NCBI GenBank assembly: GCA_000149265.1
Contig: CH003313.1
Span: 407,160 to 471,159, forward strand
From: Ciona savignyi
Taxonomy: Eukaryota; Chordata; Ascidiacea; Phlebobranchia; Cionidae
Reading direction: 5' to 3'
Length of the DNA stretch: 64,000 nucleotides
The translations under genes were made by a program, and so were the position numbers. Numbering within the stretch: the first letter of the stretch is position 1; every line of letters begins with the position of its first letter. Of the stretch, positions 22,101 through 36,850 are shown piece by piece. A model generated the notes under the pieces. It ran no database searches. It was not told the DNA's origin and saw nothing but the letters and a program-made list of their open reading frames with translations.

Positions 22101-25100
22101 GAATAAACATAAATATCCTATCCTTCTATGCTATTCCTGTGAATATGAAAACGCAAGGGGTGTTAACACAATCGTCAGATTACCTCGCGCACATCGTCTG
22201 GTTACTGGAGTTATTGCAGTGTGATGTGTATGATGTTTCTTTAATATCGTGAATATCATTAAACTCTGGTTTTGAACAATGCCCGCTAAGTGGCATGTGG
22301 CCGAGAAATACAGTACAGGAGTTAAAGCAGTGAGGCAATGTCTGTTAAGCATTTTGACCTAGGACACAACTGATTGCTAACTAGGTTTCTTTACTTTGTG
22401 TGGGTAATAAAATTTTGCTAAAATGAGCACAAATATATGAAAAGGGTAGCAGGGAAAATAAAGGAATCGATAAAATACATCATAGAAAGAGGAACACAAA
22501 AATGTTTTTATGCGAAAATTGCATGATTTTCTTTTGTTTTCTTATGTCATCTTACCAGAGCTTGCTACTCTTAATTTTCTAACTTGTAAAGCCATTAAAA
22601 CAATTGGTTACCCCCCCCCCACACTCCCCCAGCATTTTGAAAGTGATGATCCTGACTTGTACATGAGCAAGGTGAAATATATCTTGGAAAACGACGTCAC
22701 AGATGCTGAGCTCACTTTCTCTGAGGAGCAGTTCACCAGTCATGGGGCTTTGAAAAAGGTGATGATGGAATAACTCGAATAAGTTTATCCCGGGATATAC
22801 TAGGAAATGCAGTGTGTGATGAAAAATGTTTATTGCTTTATGTTCAACTCATTGACCCATAGGGTACAACCTATTTTGGTTGAGTGCCTTGCACATAATG
22901 GAAGCAACCGGTTTCAATCCAGTAACCTTCTAGTTGATGTTCCAACATGCAACCACTGAGCAAAACTTGTTGTGAGTGGAAAAGCATTAATTGTAAATTT
23001 TGTGTTCTGCCAGTGATGTGAAAGTGCATCATGCCACTATGTTCAGTAAAATGTTTTGCGAATTCAGTCCTCCTTTAGCAGCTCTGCCAACGATTCTTAA
23101 ACAATATTTTTTATGGGAAACAAATGTGGTTCATAGACACTATTTATACGTTGTTCTTCATTTGTTTCCATTTAGTTAAAAGGTTTGGACACTGTAAGGA
23201 ATGTTTAGGATTTAACTTGCGTCCATATCACCATTAAATGATTGAATTTGCATCAGCCTTAATATTACCCCGATGTTGAACTAAACGGGTGAAATAAACT
23301 TTTCATCGGCAGGTTGTAGAACTGGTGCCCAACGGTGCAAATGTGGCCGTGACAAATGAGAACAAGATTAAATATTTGAACAGAGTTGCACAGTACCGAC
23401 TCAGCGAGTCTATAAAAGCAGAGCTTGAGATGTTTATTAAAGGTGGGAAAGTTTGGAAAGGTATAAACTTCAACTCTATTATCTCTTGTCAACAACTCCG
23501 GCATGTTGATTTTACAAAATAAACATCGTATTAAAGAGTTTATTTAACATGTCGTACTGTACAGCGTTTGTAAGAGTTTGCTTCTTCAGGTAATTTCAAC
23601 AGGAAAGGATATTCATGATTATCCCTGTGATTGGGAAACGCAATGGGTGTTTAACATTGTTGTCAGATCACATCGCACCCACCGTTGGGTCATGATTCAG
23701 ACATTACTTTAATTTTGTAGAACCCATCCCATCAATCTACTGGGTTCAGGTAATGTATGTAAAAGGCCATAACCAACGACCCAACCGACTCCGTAGCAAC
23801 CAGTTTTGAACTTGCCATCTTTCGTCTAAATCGAGGTGGACACCGTTTTTAAATCAGAGGCAAATTTTTTTTTAGACTGGCAGGCCAAGTGATCGAGCCG
23901 CCACTAACATGTAGTTTGTCACTGTTGATAGAAAAAACATTAAACTAAGAAATACGGTACATTACTGGTTAAAACCAAAAAGGACCGGTGCGCCAAGCAA
24001 CGCCCAAATATAGCTGTGACAATGATATTTAGTCTTCCAACATGTTGATAACATTCAGTGGGCCAGAATAAAAGATCCTGCGGACCTTATTTGACCCGCT
24101 GCCTGTAGTTTGCCCATGTCTCTTCTAAATGTTCATCCAACTTGGTTTAAGTGTTCATATTGAAATCTTTCAGACCGGTAAGTCTGGTGGGTTAGAGCGA
24201 CGCCTTTCAACCGAAAGGTTGCAGATTCGAGACTGTTCGCTAGCTATTCGGTTGTGTCCCTGGGCAAGACATTTTATGTACATTGCTTGATGCAAGCAAA
24301 TTAATGGGTTCTACTATATTGAATGAATGTTTGTATCACACACAACACACTGCAATAGCTACGGTGGGCACAAGGTGATCTGAAGTGTGTTAACCCCCTT
24401 GAATATCCTATCCTTATACTTAATGCCTATTCTCCCATACACTGTGTGGTAATGAAACTCACGTTTAACCAAAAATATATTAAAAGAGAGCAATTTTTTA
24501 TCTTTCTTTGTTGAGAATTTTGATATGAAACCATCCTAATGTTACCGTCTTAAGAACGAATGGTTAACGTAATAGAAACCTATACCAACCATAAAAAAAC
24601 GGTCTTTGGGTCCTGCCCATCATGTGTTCGAACCATAGCTGTTAAAAACATGCTTAACCTCTGTATGTTTATTCGAATTTGCAGGACTTGCTTCATTGGT
24701 TCCCGACCAATTGTTATCTGTGTTTGATGAGAACGAGTTGGAACTGGTTCTGTGCGGTTCCAGCCACATTTCACCTGAAGACTTCAAACTACACTGTGTG
24801 ATAAATGGTGGCACGAATGGCTCTTTTCAAAAGGTTGGTTTGATTACGAAGGTCTGGTCAGCTGGTAAGGACACCAGGATAGGATATTCTTGGAAATGGG
24901 CCTTTTGCCAGAGTCAAGCTTCAGTTAATTCGTGCCCACTGTCAGGTTTTCAAAGTTATTGCAGTGTGTTGTTGGTGATTAAAACTTTGCCTTTGTTCTA
25001 GTTTAATCATATATCCACTTGGTATTGCTATGGCGAAATTTAGGATGGGATGGGATATTCATGTTTATTACCGTGAATAGGAAAACGCAAGGTACGTTAA

Positions 25101-26615
25101 CACACGGGAAATCGTCAGATTACCTCGCGCACATAGTTGGGTTACCGGAGCTATTGCACTGTGTTGTGTATGATTTGCACGTTTAAGCCAAACTGAATTA
25201 CTACAAGCTGGTTTTGTTACCACAACCCTTCTGCCGTCAGTATACCGCTGTCGCTCTGCTATAGCTGCAAGTACCCGATGGTGGACTAGAGGTCATATGA
25301 CTTGCGGCTTTTGTGTTTCTCCATTCACAGGGATAAAACAAGGGATGCAACAAAATATCGATAATCGCGATACTATCGATACTCCTCTATAATACCAACA
25401 AATGCTAAACGCGATTATCGTAATATAGACCCAATATTTTAGTAAAAAAACTTTAAAACACTTGCCTAAAAATGCGTCTCCAGTTTAGCGTTAAAACATT
25501 TATGCAATCACAAACGTATTGTTGTGCCGAACACACATTTGTTATTGTGATGTAATGATCACAATAAACCGTAGTCCCACGTCTATTATTATGACGTATT
25601 AGTTCGGTTAATATGTTATTGTTTTTATTTATACGATGCTTTAATACTGCCACGGTACAATAAATTATGAATTATAGCTAACTGTCATTATTTACAAACT
25701 TAGCATTACTTAAAGTGTATTACGTTGTAATAAATTTCCGTTCTTTCATTGTATAATGTTAAGTTAAAAATCAAACAATCATCGTGTAAATGGGATTTTG
25801 TGTATTCGAAGTTACGAGAAAAACTTAACGTACGCAATATTTACAAAGACTTTGTTTTTGACCCAAATATGTGGCTATTTCTTTAGTAGGTATAAAGGGT
25901 GGTTAGACTTTACACATCGGTTTGTAAGCTTATTGCAAGAATTATAAATAAGGTTGATTTCACCTTCAAGCTTATTTAAAGACAAACTGTGGTTTTGTTC
26001 TCACCAAAAAATTTACTGCAATCCGTTAAAGACGTAGTTTAGATTTTGGGAATTCCGGCTATTTATATACGATAATCGTGATACCCGACACGCGGTTATC
26101 GATAATTTAGTATCGTTGCAGCCCTTGATAAAACGTAAATATCTCCGCTTTATAGAGATTGCCGTTTATTCGTAGGTTATATCGTCGGTAAACTTATTTT
26201 AGTTGAATTTAGTTATTTTATTTCTTCCAGGTTTTGAGTTGGTTCTGGTCGATAATATCTTCATTCACGCAAGACGAACTCGCGAGGTTACTACAGTTCA
26301 CCACTGGGTGCTCGCAGCTACCATCGGACGGCTTCAAAGCATTGGAACCACGATTTCGTATTTCAAACATTGAATACAAAACTGGTGGTTTGCCGATGGC
26401 TCATACTTGGTGAGAGAGCAGGGAAAATACAGACTAATTTAAGATTATAATAGCGTTAGGATGTGGTGTAACGTGTAATGAATGTCTTCATTGTTTTAAT
26501 TTTACATTCCAGCTTTAATGAGCTCTGCCTTCCCAACTACGATTCATACGACGAGTTGCACAAAATGCTAAAGATTTCCATAACGGAGGGAATCACCGGT
26601 TTTGGTTTGGTATAA
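10149..26615 (+). CDS. AREL1: AREL1-like HECT-type E3 ubiquitin-protein ligase
   Basis: The protein should transfer ubiquitin from an E2 to substrates through a catalytic cysteine; vertebrate AREL1 is anti-apoptotic. Eighteen exons: 10149-10251, 12220-12319, 12870-12978, 13693-13821, 15132-15316, 15672-15843, 16002-16129, 16792-16935, 18905-18982, 19496-19637, 20109-20236, 20841-21038, 21714-21887, 22633-22758, 23313-23442, 24685-24833, 26231-26409, 26513-26615. Phases agree at all 17 junctions. With one A from an unseen upstream exon completing ATG, the protein is 825 residues, close to human AREL1. Features in order: an N-terminal hydrophobic segment (LFVVIAIVSGICIL), YIRGNYLD, a filamin-like repeat at about 55-150 (VSFTVRKSGVHEISITVG), a linker with KPKKVYCYITPK, and a HECT domain from about 450 (TGLDWGGLNREW, YFEFAGKIVGKC, FDENELELVLCG). 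The catalytic Cys is near 792, in HTCFNELCLP. The C-terminus is GFGLV. Orthology is firm; the first exon is missing. Confidence 0.96.
10384..10780. other. assembly gap (100 N) flanked by duplicated sequence
   Basis: N residues occupy 10545-10644. The sequence before the gap (from about 10384, 'ctaggaacaaaaatc', to 'aataaggcaaaatt') is repeated almost word for word immediately after it (10645-10780). The gap lies inside the first AREL1 intron shown. A uniform 100-N run usually marks a gap of unknown size. Confidence 0.9.
13490..13670 (+). mobile_element. possible diverged SINE fragment in an AREL1 intron
   Basis: The blocks 'aatgcacttcgcgcgaacat', 'tgcctatagccagtggattt' and 'ctaccaaattgtacagaa' follow the SINE order, and a 'cccagggttaaacatgcc' tail is present. 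Identity is low and the ends are unclear. Confidence 0.35.
14895..15030 (+). mobile_element. diverged SINE fragment in an AREL1 intron
   Basis: It contains the central motif as 'ttggccaaggcacttagc' followed by 'aatgcttgaattcagttgat'. The tail blocks are degraded. Confidence 0.45.
15385..15535 (-). mobile_element. diverged SINE fragment, minus orientation, in an AREL1 intron
   Basis: Read on the minus strand it follows the SINE 3' half. The forward blocks are 'ttttatccccttgaatggaa', 'cttacctcacttgcca' and 'aaagctattgcagtgttgta'. Confidence 0.5.
17159..18688 (+). repeat. interspersed repeat with internal tandem units of about 335 bp (copy A)
   Basis: The element begins 'actagagagtgtcaaccacg' and ends 'aaatgggacccataatta', as does the copy at 47043-48621. 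Between these ends a unit of about 335 bp is repeated. The marker 'accatgttgtct' falls at about 17838, 18173 and 18508, with a diverged version near 17515. Each unit contains 'cgttcaagcgctatg', 'aggggaattcccct' and 'ggtagatgt'. A long A-rich run precedes the 3' end. It lies wholly inside an AREL1 intron. No reading frame of interest is present and the class is unknown. Confidence 0.8.
19297..19495 (+). repeat. C-rich minisatellite abutting an AREL1 splice acceptor
   Basis: Degenerate units of roughly 15-20 bp of the kind 'accctgtaacccccatatc' run up to the acceptor. The last units ('catgtacacctccatatcac', then 'ctgtag') supply the pyrimidine tract and AG of the exon beginning at 19496. Confidence 0.75.
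20431..20825 (+). repeat. 19-bp minisatellite, about 20 copies
   Basis: The tandem unit is ctaatatcatgtctcaaat, nearly identical in all copies, with a few C/T variants (for example 'attatg' for 'atcatg'). The array ends about 15 bases before the splice acceptor of the AREL1 exon at 20841. There are no spacers, so it is not a CRISPR-type array. Confidence 0.95.
21925..22130 (+). mobile_element. SINE, plus member of a tail-to-tail pair
   Basis: It runs from 'aaggcacttaacggacattc' to 'aataaacataaatatcctat'. It lacks the head. It meets an oppositely oriented copy at about 22131, inside an AREL1 intron. Confidence 0.75.
22131..22300 (-). mobile_element. SINE, minus member of a tail-to-tail pair
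   Basis: The forward blocks 'gtgaatatgaaaacgcaagg', 'cagattacctcgcgcacatc', 'ggttactggagttattgcag' and 'atgcccgctaagtggcat' are the reverse complement of the SINE body, starting from its tail. Confidence 0.75.
23605..23825 (-). mobile_element. tRNA-derived SINE, minus orientation, AREL1 intron
   Basis: The forward strand shows 'gatattcatgattatccctg', 'ttgtcagatcacatcgcacc', 'gtagaacccatcccatcaat' and 'caaccgactccgtagcaacc', the reversed order of tail, body and central blocks. Confidence 0.7.
24175..24420 (+). mobile_element. tRNA-derived SINE with head, AREL1 intron
   Basis: The head is well preserved: 'gtctggtgggttagagcgac', then 'caaccgaaaggttgcagatt'. It is followed by 'gtccctgggcaagacatttt' and a shortened 3' part ending 'gaatatcctatccttat'. 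Confidence 0.8.
24865..24990 (-). mobile_element. SINE 3' fragment, minus orientation, directly after an AREL1 exon
   Basis: The forward blocks are 'aggataggatattcttggaa', 'cgtgcccactgtcaggtt' and 'agttattgcagtgtgttgtt'. The fragment starts about 30 bases after the donor at 24834. Confidence 0.6.
25045..25195 (-). mobile_element. SINE 3' fragment, minus orientation, AREL1 intron
   Basis: The forward blocks 'gatgggatattcatgtttat', 'tcgtcagattacctcgcgca' and 'gggttaccggagctattgca' match the reverse complement of the SINE 3' half. Confidence 0.75.
25255..26150 (+). mobile_element. SINE 3' fragment interrupted by a hAT-type element
   Basis: The SINE blocks 'tatagctgcaagtacccgat' and 'ctccattcacagggataaaa' stop at 25339. 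After the inserted element the SINE tail resumes as 'gataaaacgtaaatatctcc' at 26127, matching the consensus 'gataaacatgaatatcct'. The shared 8 bases are the target duplication. Confidence 0.7.
25340..26126. mobile_element. non-autonomous hAT-type DNA transposon inserted in a SINE
   Basis: The ends AAGGGATGCAAC and GTTGCAGCCCTT form a 12-bp TIR with one mismatch. The flanks gataaaac at 25332-25339 and 26127-26134 are a perfect 8-bp target duplication, as made by hAT transposases. Subterminal 'atcgataat' and 'cgataatcg' words recur at both ends. At 787 bp with no transposase frame it is non-autonomous. It lies in the intron before the AREL1 exon at 26231. Confidence 0.9.
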
Positions 26616-26823
26616 TAGTTCCACTGCCATATATCTGGTATGTAATGCCATACGGAGTAATAAGCTGTGAAATGATGAGATCGCATGTCGAAATACATTC
26701 TTGTATTTGCTTTCATAGGTAACAATAGCAATTATATACAGAACAAAGTGTCATGTGACAGCACCACTAACAGCAGGAACGAGCAGCATAAGATTTCTAT
26801 GAGCCGCAGCTCTTTGCGTGTCG

Positions 26824-32490
<5,667 letters not shown>

Positions 32491-35400
32491 CAACTTGGAA
32501 GTAAATCCACGGGTGTAAGGCGGTGATAATAGGTGAAGACAAGGGAATCCAGAGATTAGAACAATCAGTATCGTCGATGTAACTATTTAGCTTAACGTGG
32601 AGAATGAATAAATATTCATAAATCGTTACATTAATGATATTTGTAATAAATTTATATTAGCGTTTAAACGTTAATTTCCTACCCGTTTTACAACATATTA
32701 CGACAAAGGTATAAATTTTAAAGCTTTGTTAGACTGTGTTATATGACATAGTCCAAGCATTTGCAGTTTTAGATCGTAACAAGGAAGTGACGCTCCACGC
32801 AGGTGGGACGTTTCACATTTAATCGATGGCGACATGCCAACGTGATTTCCACAGGGGACACGACACAGAAACCCAACCTAGATTTCTAATGGAAGATCAA
32901 TAGCGGGAAGGTCCAGTGCATTGTGTCAATATAACCAGCCATGGTCTAACGTCGCGTATTTCCGTGCTTGCTATTTACCAGCGGATGGTATTAAAAAAGA
33001 ATAGCACCGGATAGAGTGGGAAGTATTACAGTGTGTTATATCCTTTCGAACATAAGTTTAAGCATTCTGTGGTGCTTTAATCCGAAAGCCAGCGAGCAAC
33101 GCGCAATGCACAAACGCAACGCCGGAAGCAACGACTGTTTACCAGTGTCTTCGCGTCGAAAACCTATGCAGCGATGCGAGACGCCGGCGACACGTCATCA
33201 ACGAAGAAGCAATTATTGTTTCGCCTCGAGCGTTGGTAGGAAACCGACTATGAGTCACACACTCCTCTCTGCTCAAACAAAAGCAATGTTTACCATATAA
33301 GATACAAATATATTCATAAACCACACACGAAACTGTGATGGACTAATACACAACCAGTTAATGTTGTACTCTTCTAACTGTAATGCCCGATTACTGAAAT
33401 GGAAGGGAATATACTGAAGACTAAATGTTTGCAGAATTATTAACTTTAACACCACTCTATTGCGAGTTCGGTTGATTATTAACGCTTATCCACACAATCA
33501 CTAACTCTTGATTAATTTGCCAATTTAAATAGATTTTGGCAAACGCGACCTGGGCGCATATGGCTGCCAGAAGACAGGATCTTTAATCTGTCTCATGTGA
33601 AACAACTGTATTTTAATGCGCTTGTGTCATGTGACACGCTTAGCTCAACTGTATAACCACTTCTTATTAAACTTTCCACAGCTAATCCCGCTCTATAATA
33701 ACCCTCATCGTTAAGCAGCAGTGGCCAACCAAGCTTAGAATTCCCACAATTATTATGGTGACAGCAAAATTCCTTAGTTTGATTGACAAGCGACAACAGT
33801 TGCCATTTGTTCGAACAGCTGATATCTATGACATCACTATCAATTCGTGACATAACCCCGCCCTAAACTTTCTGATGTCATAAACTACAATACAGCCTAC
33901 AACTTCAAAGAAAAACTATTAGCTGGTAAACAAAACTAATATGGTTGGCTAACTTTATTGGCGTATTACGAATCGCTCGGGAATAATTGACTGCTTTATT
34001 TCAAAATCGTAAGGAGGGACAATGCTTGTAATGGCGGACAGACAGTTCAACGACGCCCGGCGCGAGGATAGTTCCCCGTCGTAAACACTACTTTGCATAA
34101 CATGGACCTGATTTAAATATTTCTTGCATAAACATAACATTCTATACTAACTACTCTAAAGTTTGCTGCATTATACTGCTATTTACTGTTTAACTCGACC
34201 GTGACTAGTTTGTTCTATTTTGAGCAGAGAGGCGCGAACAGCGTGCAATTGCGTGTGCGCGCCTAATCAAAGAAACAAGGATGCGTGAAAAAGAAAAAAA
34301 AGAGGTCGCAGCGCAAAGAGGCTGGAAGGAAAAAAGCGGGAGAGAATGACGTCATAAAATACAGGTCACAGGACAGCGCGTCATAAAGGGAGAAACAGGC
34401 GCTTGTTTCTTTTGTGTAAAAAGAGAATCTGTGTTCGCGCGCAAACTGGCGGCCATTGCAAAGAGCCACGGTTGCATTGCCACAAATCGCATTGTTACGT
34501 AATAACAAGGGCGGTAGACATGCAAAGAGATTCGGGAAAACAAAGCGACGCGTCGGTTTGCTATCACAAGTCACGTGATAAAAACAAAGACAAATAATAA
34601 ACGATCGAAACAAAGGAATTCGACACCTTATACAAAACGAAAACAACGTGGTCGAAAATCATCGGGATTCAATTAAAAGTCACAAAAGTTAAGATAAGTT
34701 TCTAGTGGAATAGCAGACATAACAACTACAACTAAATTTGGCATTCACTCGGCAAAAAGCATCTGTATCTTATCGAAATTTGACCCGGGAATTACCACTA
34801 ATATAAATCGGATTTAATACAAAACTCGACTTGTCTCTATCATTACAGAAAATTCAAAACATAACGATTGATAAGCACGTGGTAAATTCGTGATAATGCA
34901 GCGTCATTGTAGACAGAACTGGACAGGTTTCACCTTTTTAACGTCAGCATTACGCAAGGGTAACGTTCTCGCTTTAAGTGTAGGGAGATACGTCGTAAAG
35001 TGAAACCGAAAACAAATGCTGTCACGTCTCATATTATACAACTAACTATTTAAGACATTAAACAACGCCCCTTCAACTAAAACATAGTAACAATGCGAAT
35101 CCAACGGTTTCAAGATCAATATTTTGTTATGATGAGGCACTTCTAAAGCAGAATGCCACTCAGCCAGTATCACGTAGGATAAAATCGATAATCAGTGTCT
35201 GGCGCTGGATCTATCTATAGCAGCCTATTTTAAAAACCTCGTTTTCTGCGCGACTTCCCATTTGTTGGATGAAGTTAACTTAATTAGAAAGGACCTAGTG
35301 GCGATCAAAGTTAATTCATTTTTAAAAGGAATGGTTGCATAAGATTTCCTTTAAATGTTGGTATTTAACATAATTTATCATGCACTTTTGTATCACTGTA

Positions 35401-36714
35401 AATGTACTAATTATAAATATTACTAGCAAATGGTTTTATTGGCTTATGCAATTGCTTGATAAAGCTGACAATTGCATTACCAGAGTCATTCTGTTAAAAA
35501 AAACCTGTATATATATTTTTCACAAAAAAAAAAACAACAAAATATGTCTCCAAATATCAAGCACTGCCTTAAAATAATAAATAAAACGCATGTAATTAAT
35601 GGTCTTCATTGCTATAAATTACAAAACATAAACATACTTGTATCACCTACAGGCTGTCTTATAAATTAACTTACTAAAAGTAGACATTTGCTTTAACAAC
35701 AGAGTTAGTTTATATTAATTGTGAAAGTAATAACCATCCACCAGTCTATTTTGTACCAATTTAACTATGTGAAGGAATTAATCATCCTGCAAACTGTATT
35801 GTTTTCAAACTAAATGGAGCAAAGTCCACTAGTCCTGGTTTAAATGCCATTTGAATCAAAGCTTCAAAATGAATTGTTCTTCGTATTTCTACAATTATTA
35901 ACTAAACCAGATGTGTTGTACTGTGGTTACTGCAGTACATGCCATGCATATATGTAAACACACCTGTTTACTCAGGTTTAATTTTAAACTTCACAAAATA
36001 TTATATAGGATACTATTTCACTTTAAACATATAATAACCAAACTTACTTTTTTCTACATGTAAACTGTGCCACCAGACTACTAGCATAAACATGTATTGT
36101 ATATAAATAAGACTACTTAAATAACACCTACATTTGTTGTTTCACAATAGCATGGCAAAAGCACCTTGGATGTCAATAACAAATTATATATACCACAGTC
36201 ATGCCTAACTAGTGCCGCCATATGGTAGGATATCACTGCACTTGAGGTAATGACTACTTTGGGACATCCCCTGCCTTGAAAGAAACTTAACAGACATGTT
36301 ACAAAATGTTTTGTCTTCCACAGGACATATCATATGTTGTTAAAAAGACATCAAGTTAGAAAATTGTAACAAAGTTAGGAGTGAACTCTTGACAACACAA
36401 GTTTGTTTATTTGATTTAAAATCAATTATAACCATAAGCACGCATCTGGCAAAATAACAAGTTTACACCCGTGGGTTAAAATCCAATGAAACCATACTGG
36501 TCTTGGATAGTTAGGAATGTAAGTCATATAACAATATTTCCATTTGCACCCCAAATATTAACTAAAAATCCTATTCAATGTGATGTAAACATGCTAGAAA
36601 TAACATTTTAAACAACAAAAGGCATTTTTAAACTACCAACAATTTTGAATTAAGTTTGTGCTTGTGAGCCTGTCCAGCAACGTTACTTACAAGATATAAA
36701 ATGTTCAGATTTTA
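32491..36714. other. gene-free stretch, DYRK1 upstream region
   Basis: No coding exon is recognised. From about 31900 to 34600 CpG-containing words are more frequent than in the surrounding AT-rich sequence (for example 'gcgagcaacgcgcaatgc' near 33090 and 'gacgcccggcgcgag' near 34053). This fits a promoter or 5' region for DYRK1, but no TATA box or initiator can be assigned. From 35000 on the sequence is uniformly AT-rich. Confidence 0.4.
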
Positions 36715-36850
36715 TCAGTGTGAATGGGAAAACAAGGCAATCATCTTCTAAACTTGTCCCTACTGACAGGTTACTACTGGCTATTTCAATTTGGTAAAAC
36801 ATTTCTTAAATATAAGTAGAACCCATTAATCCAGTGAATTTTGGGGAGGT
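36715..36850 (-). mobile_element. diverged SINE fragment, minus orientation
   Basis: The forward blocks are 'gtgtgaatgggaaaacaagg', 'gtagaacccattaatccagt' and 'gaattttgg'. These match the reverse of the SINE tail and central region. Confidence 0.45.

Noticed and set aside
34263-34646. 127-codon minus-strand open frame
   Set aside because: The product is rich in Phe, Cys and Leu from a purine-rich plus strand, an alternative frame is also open, and no domain resemblance or splice context is seen.
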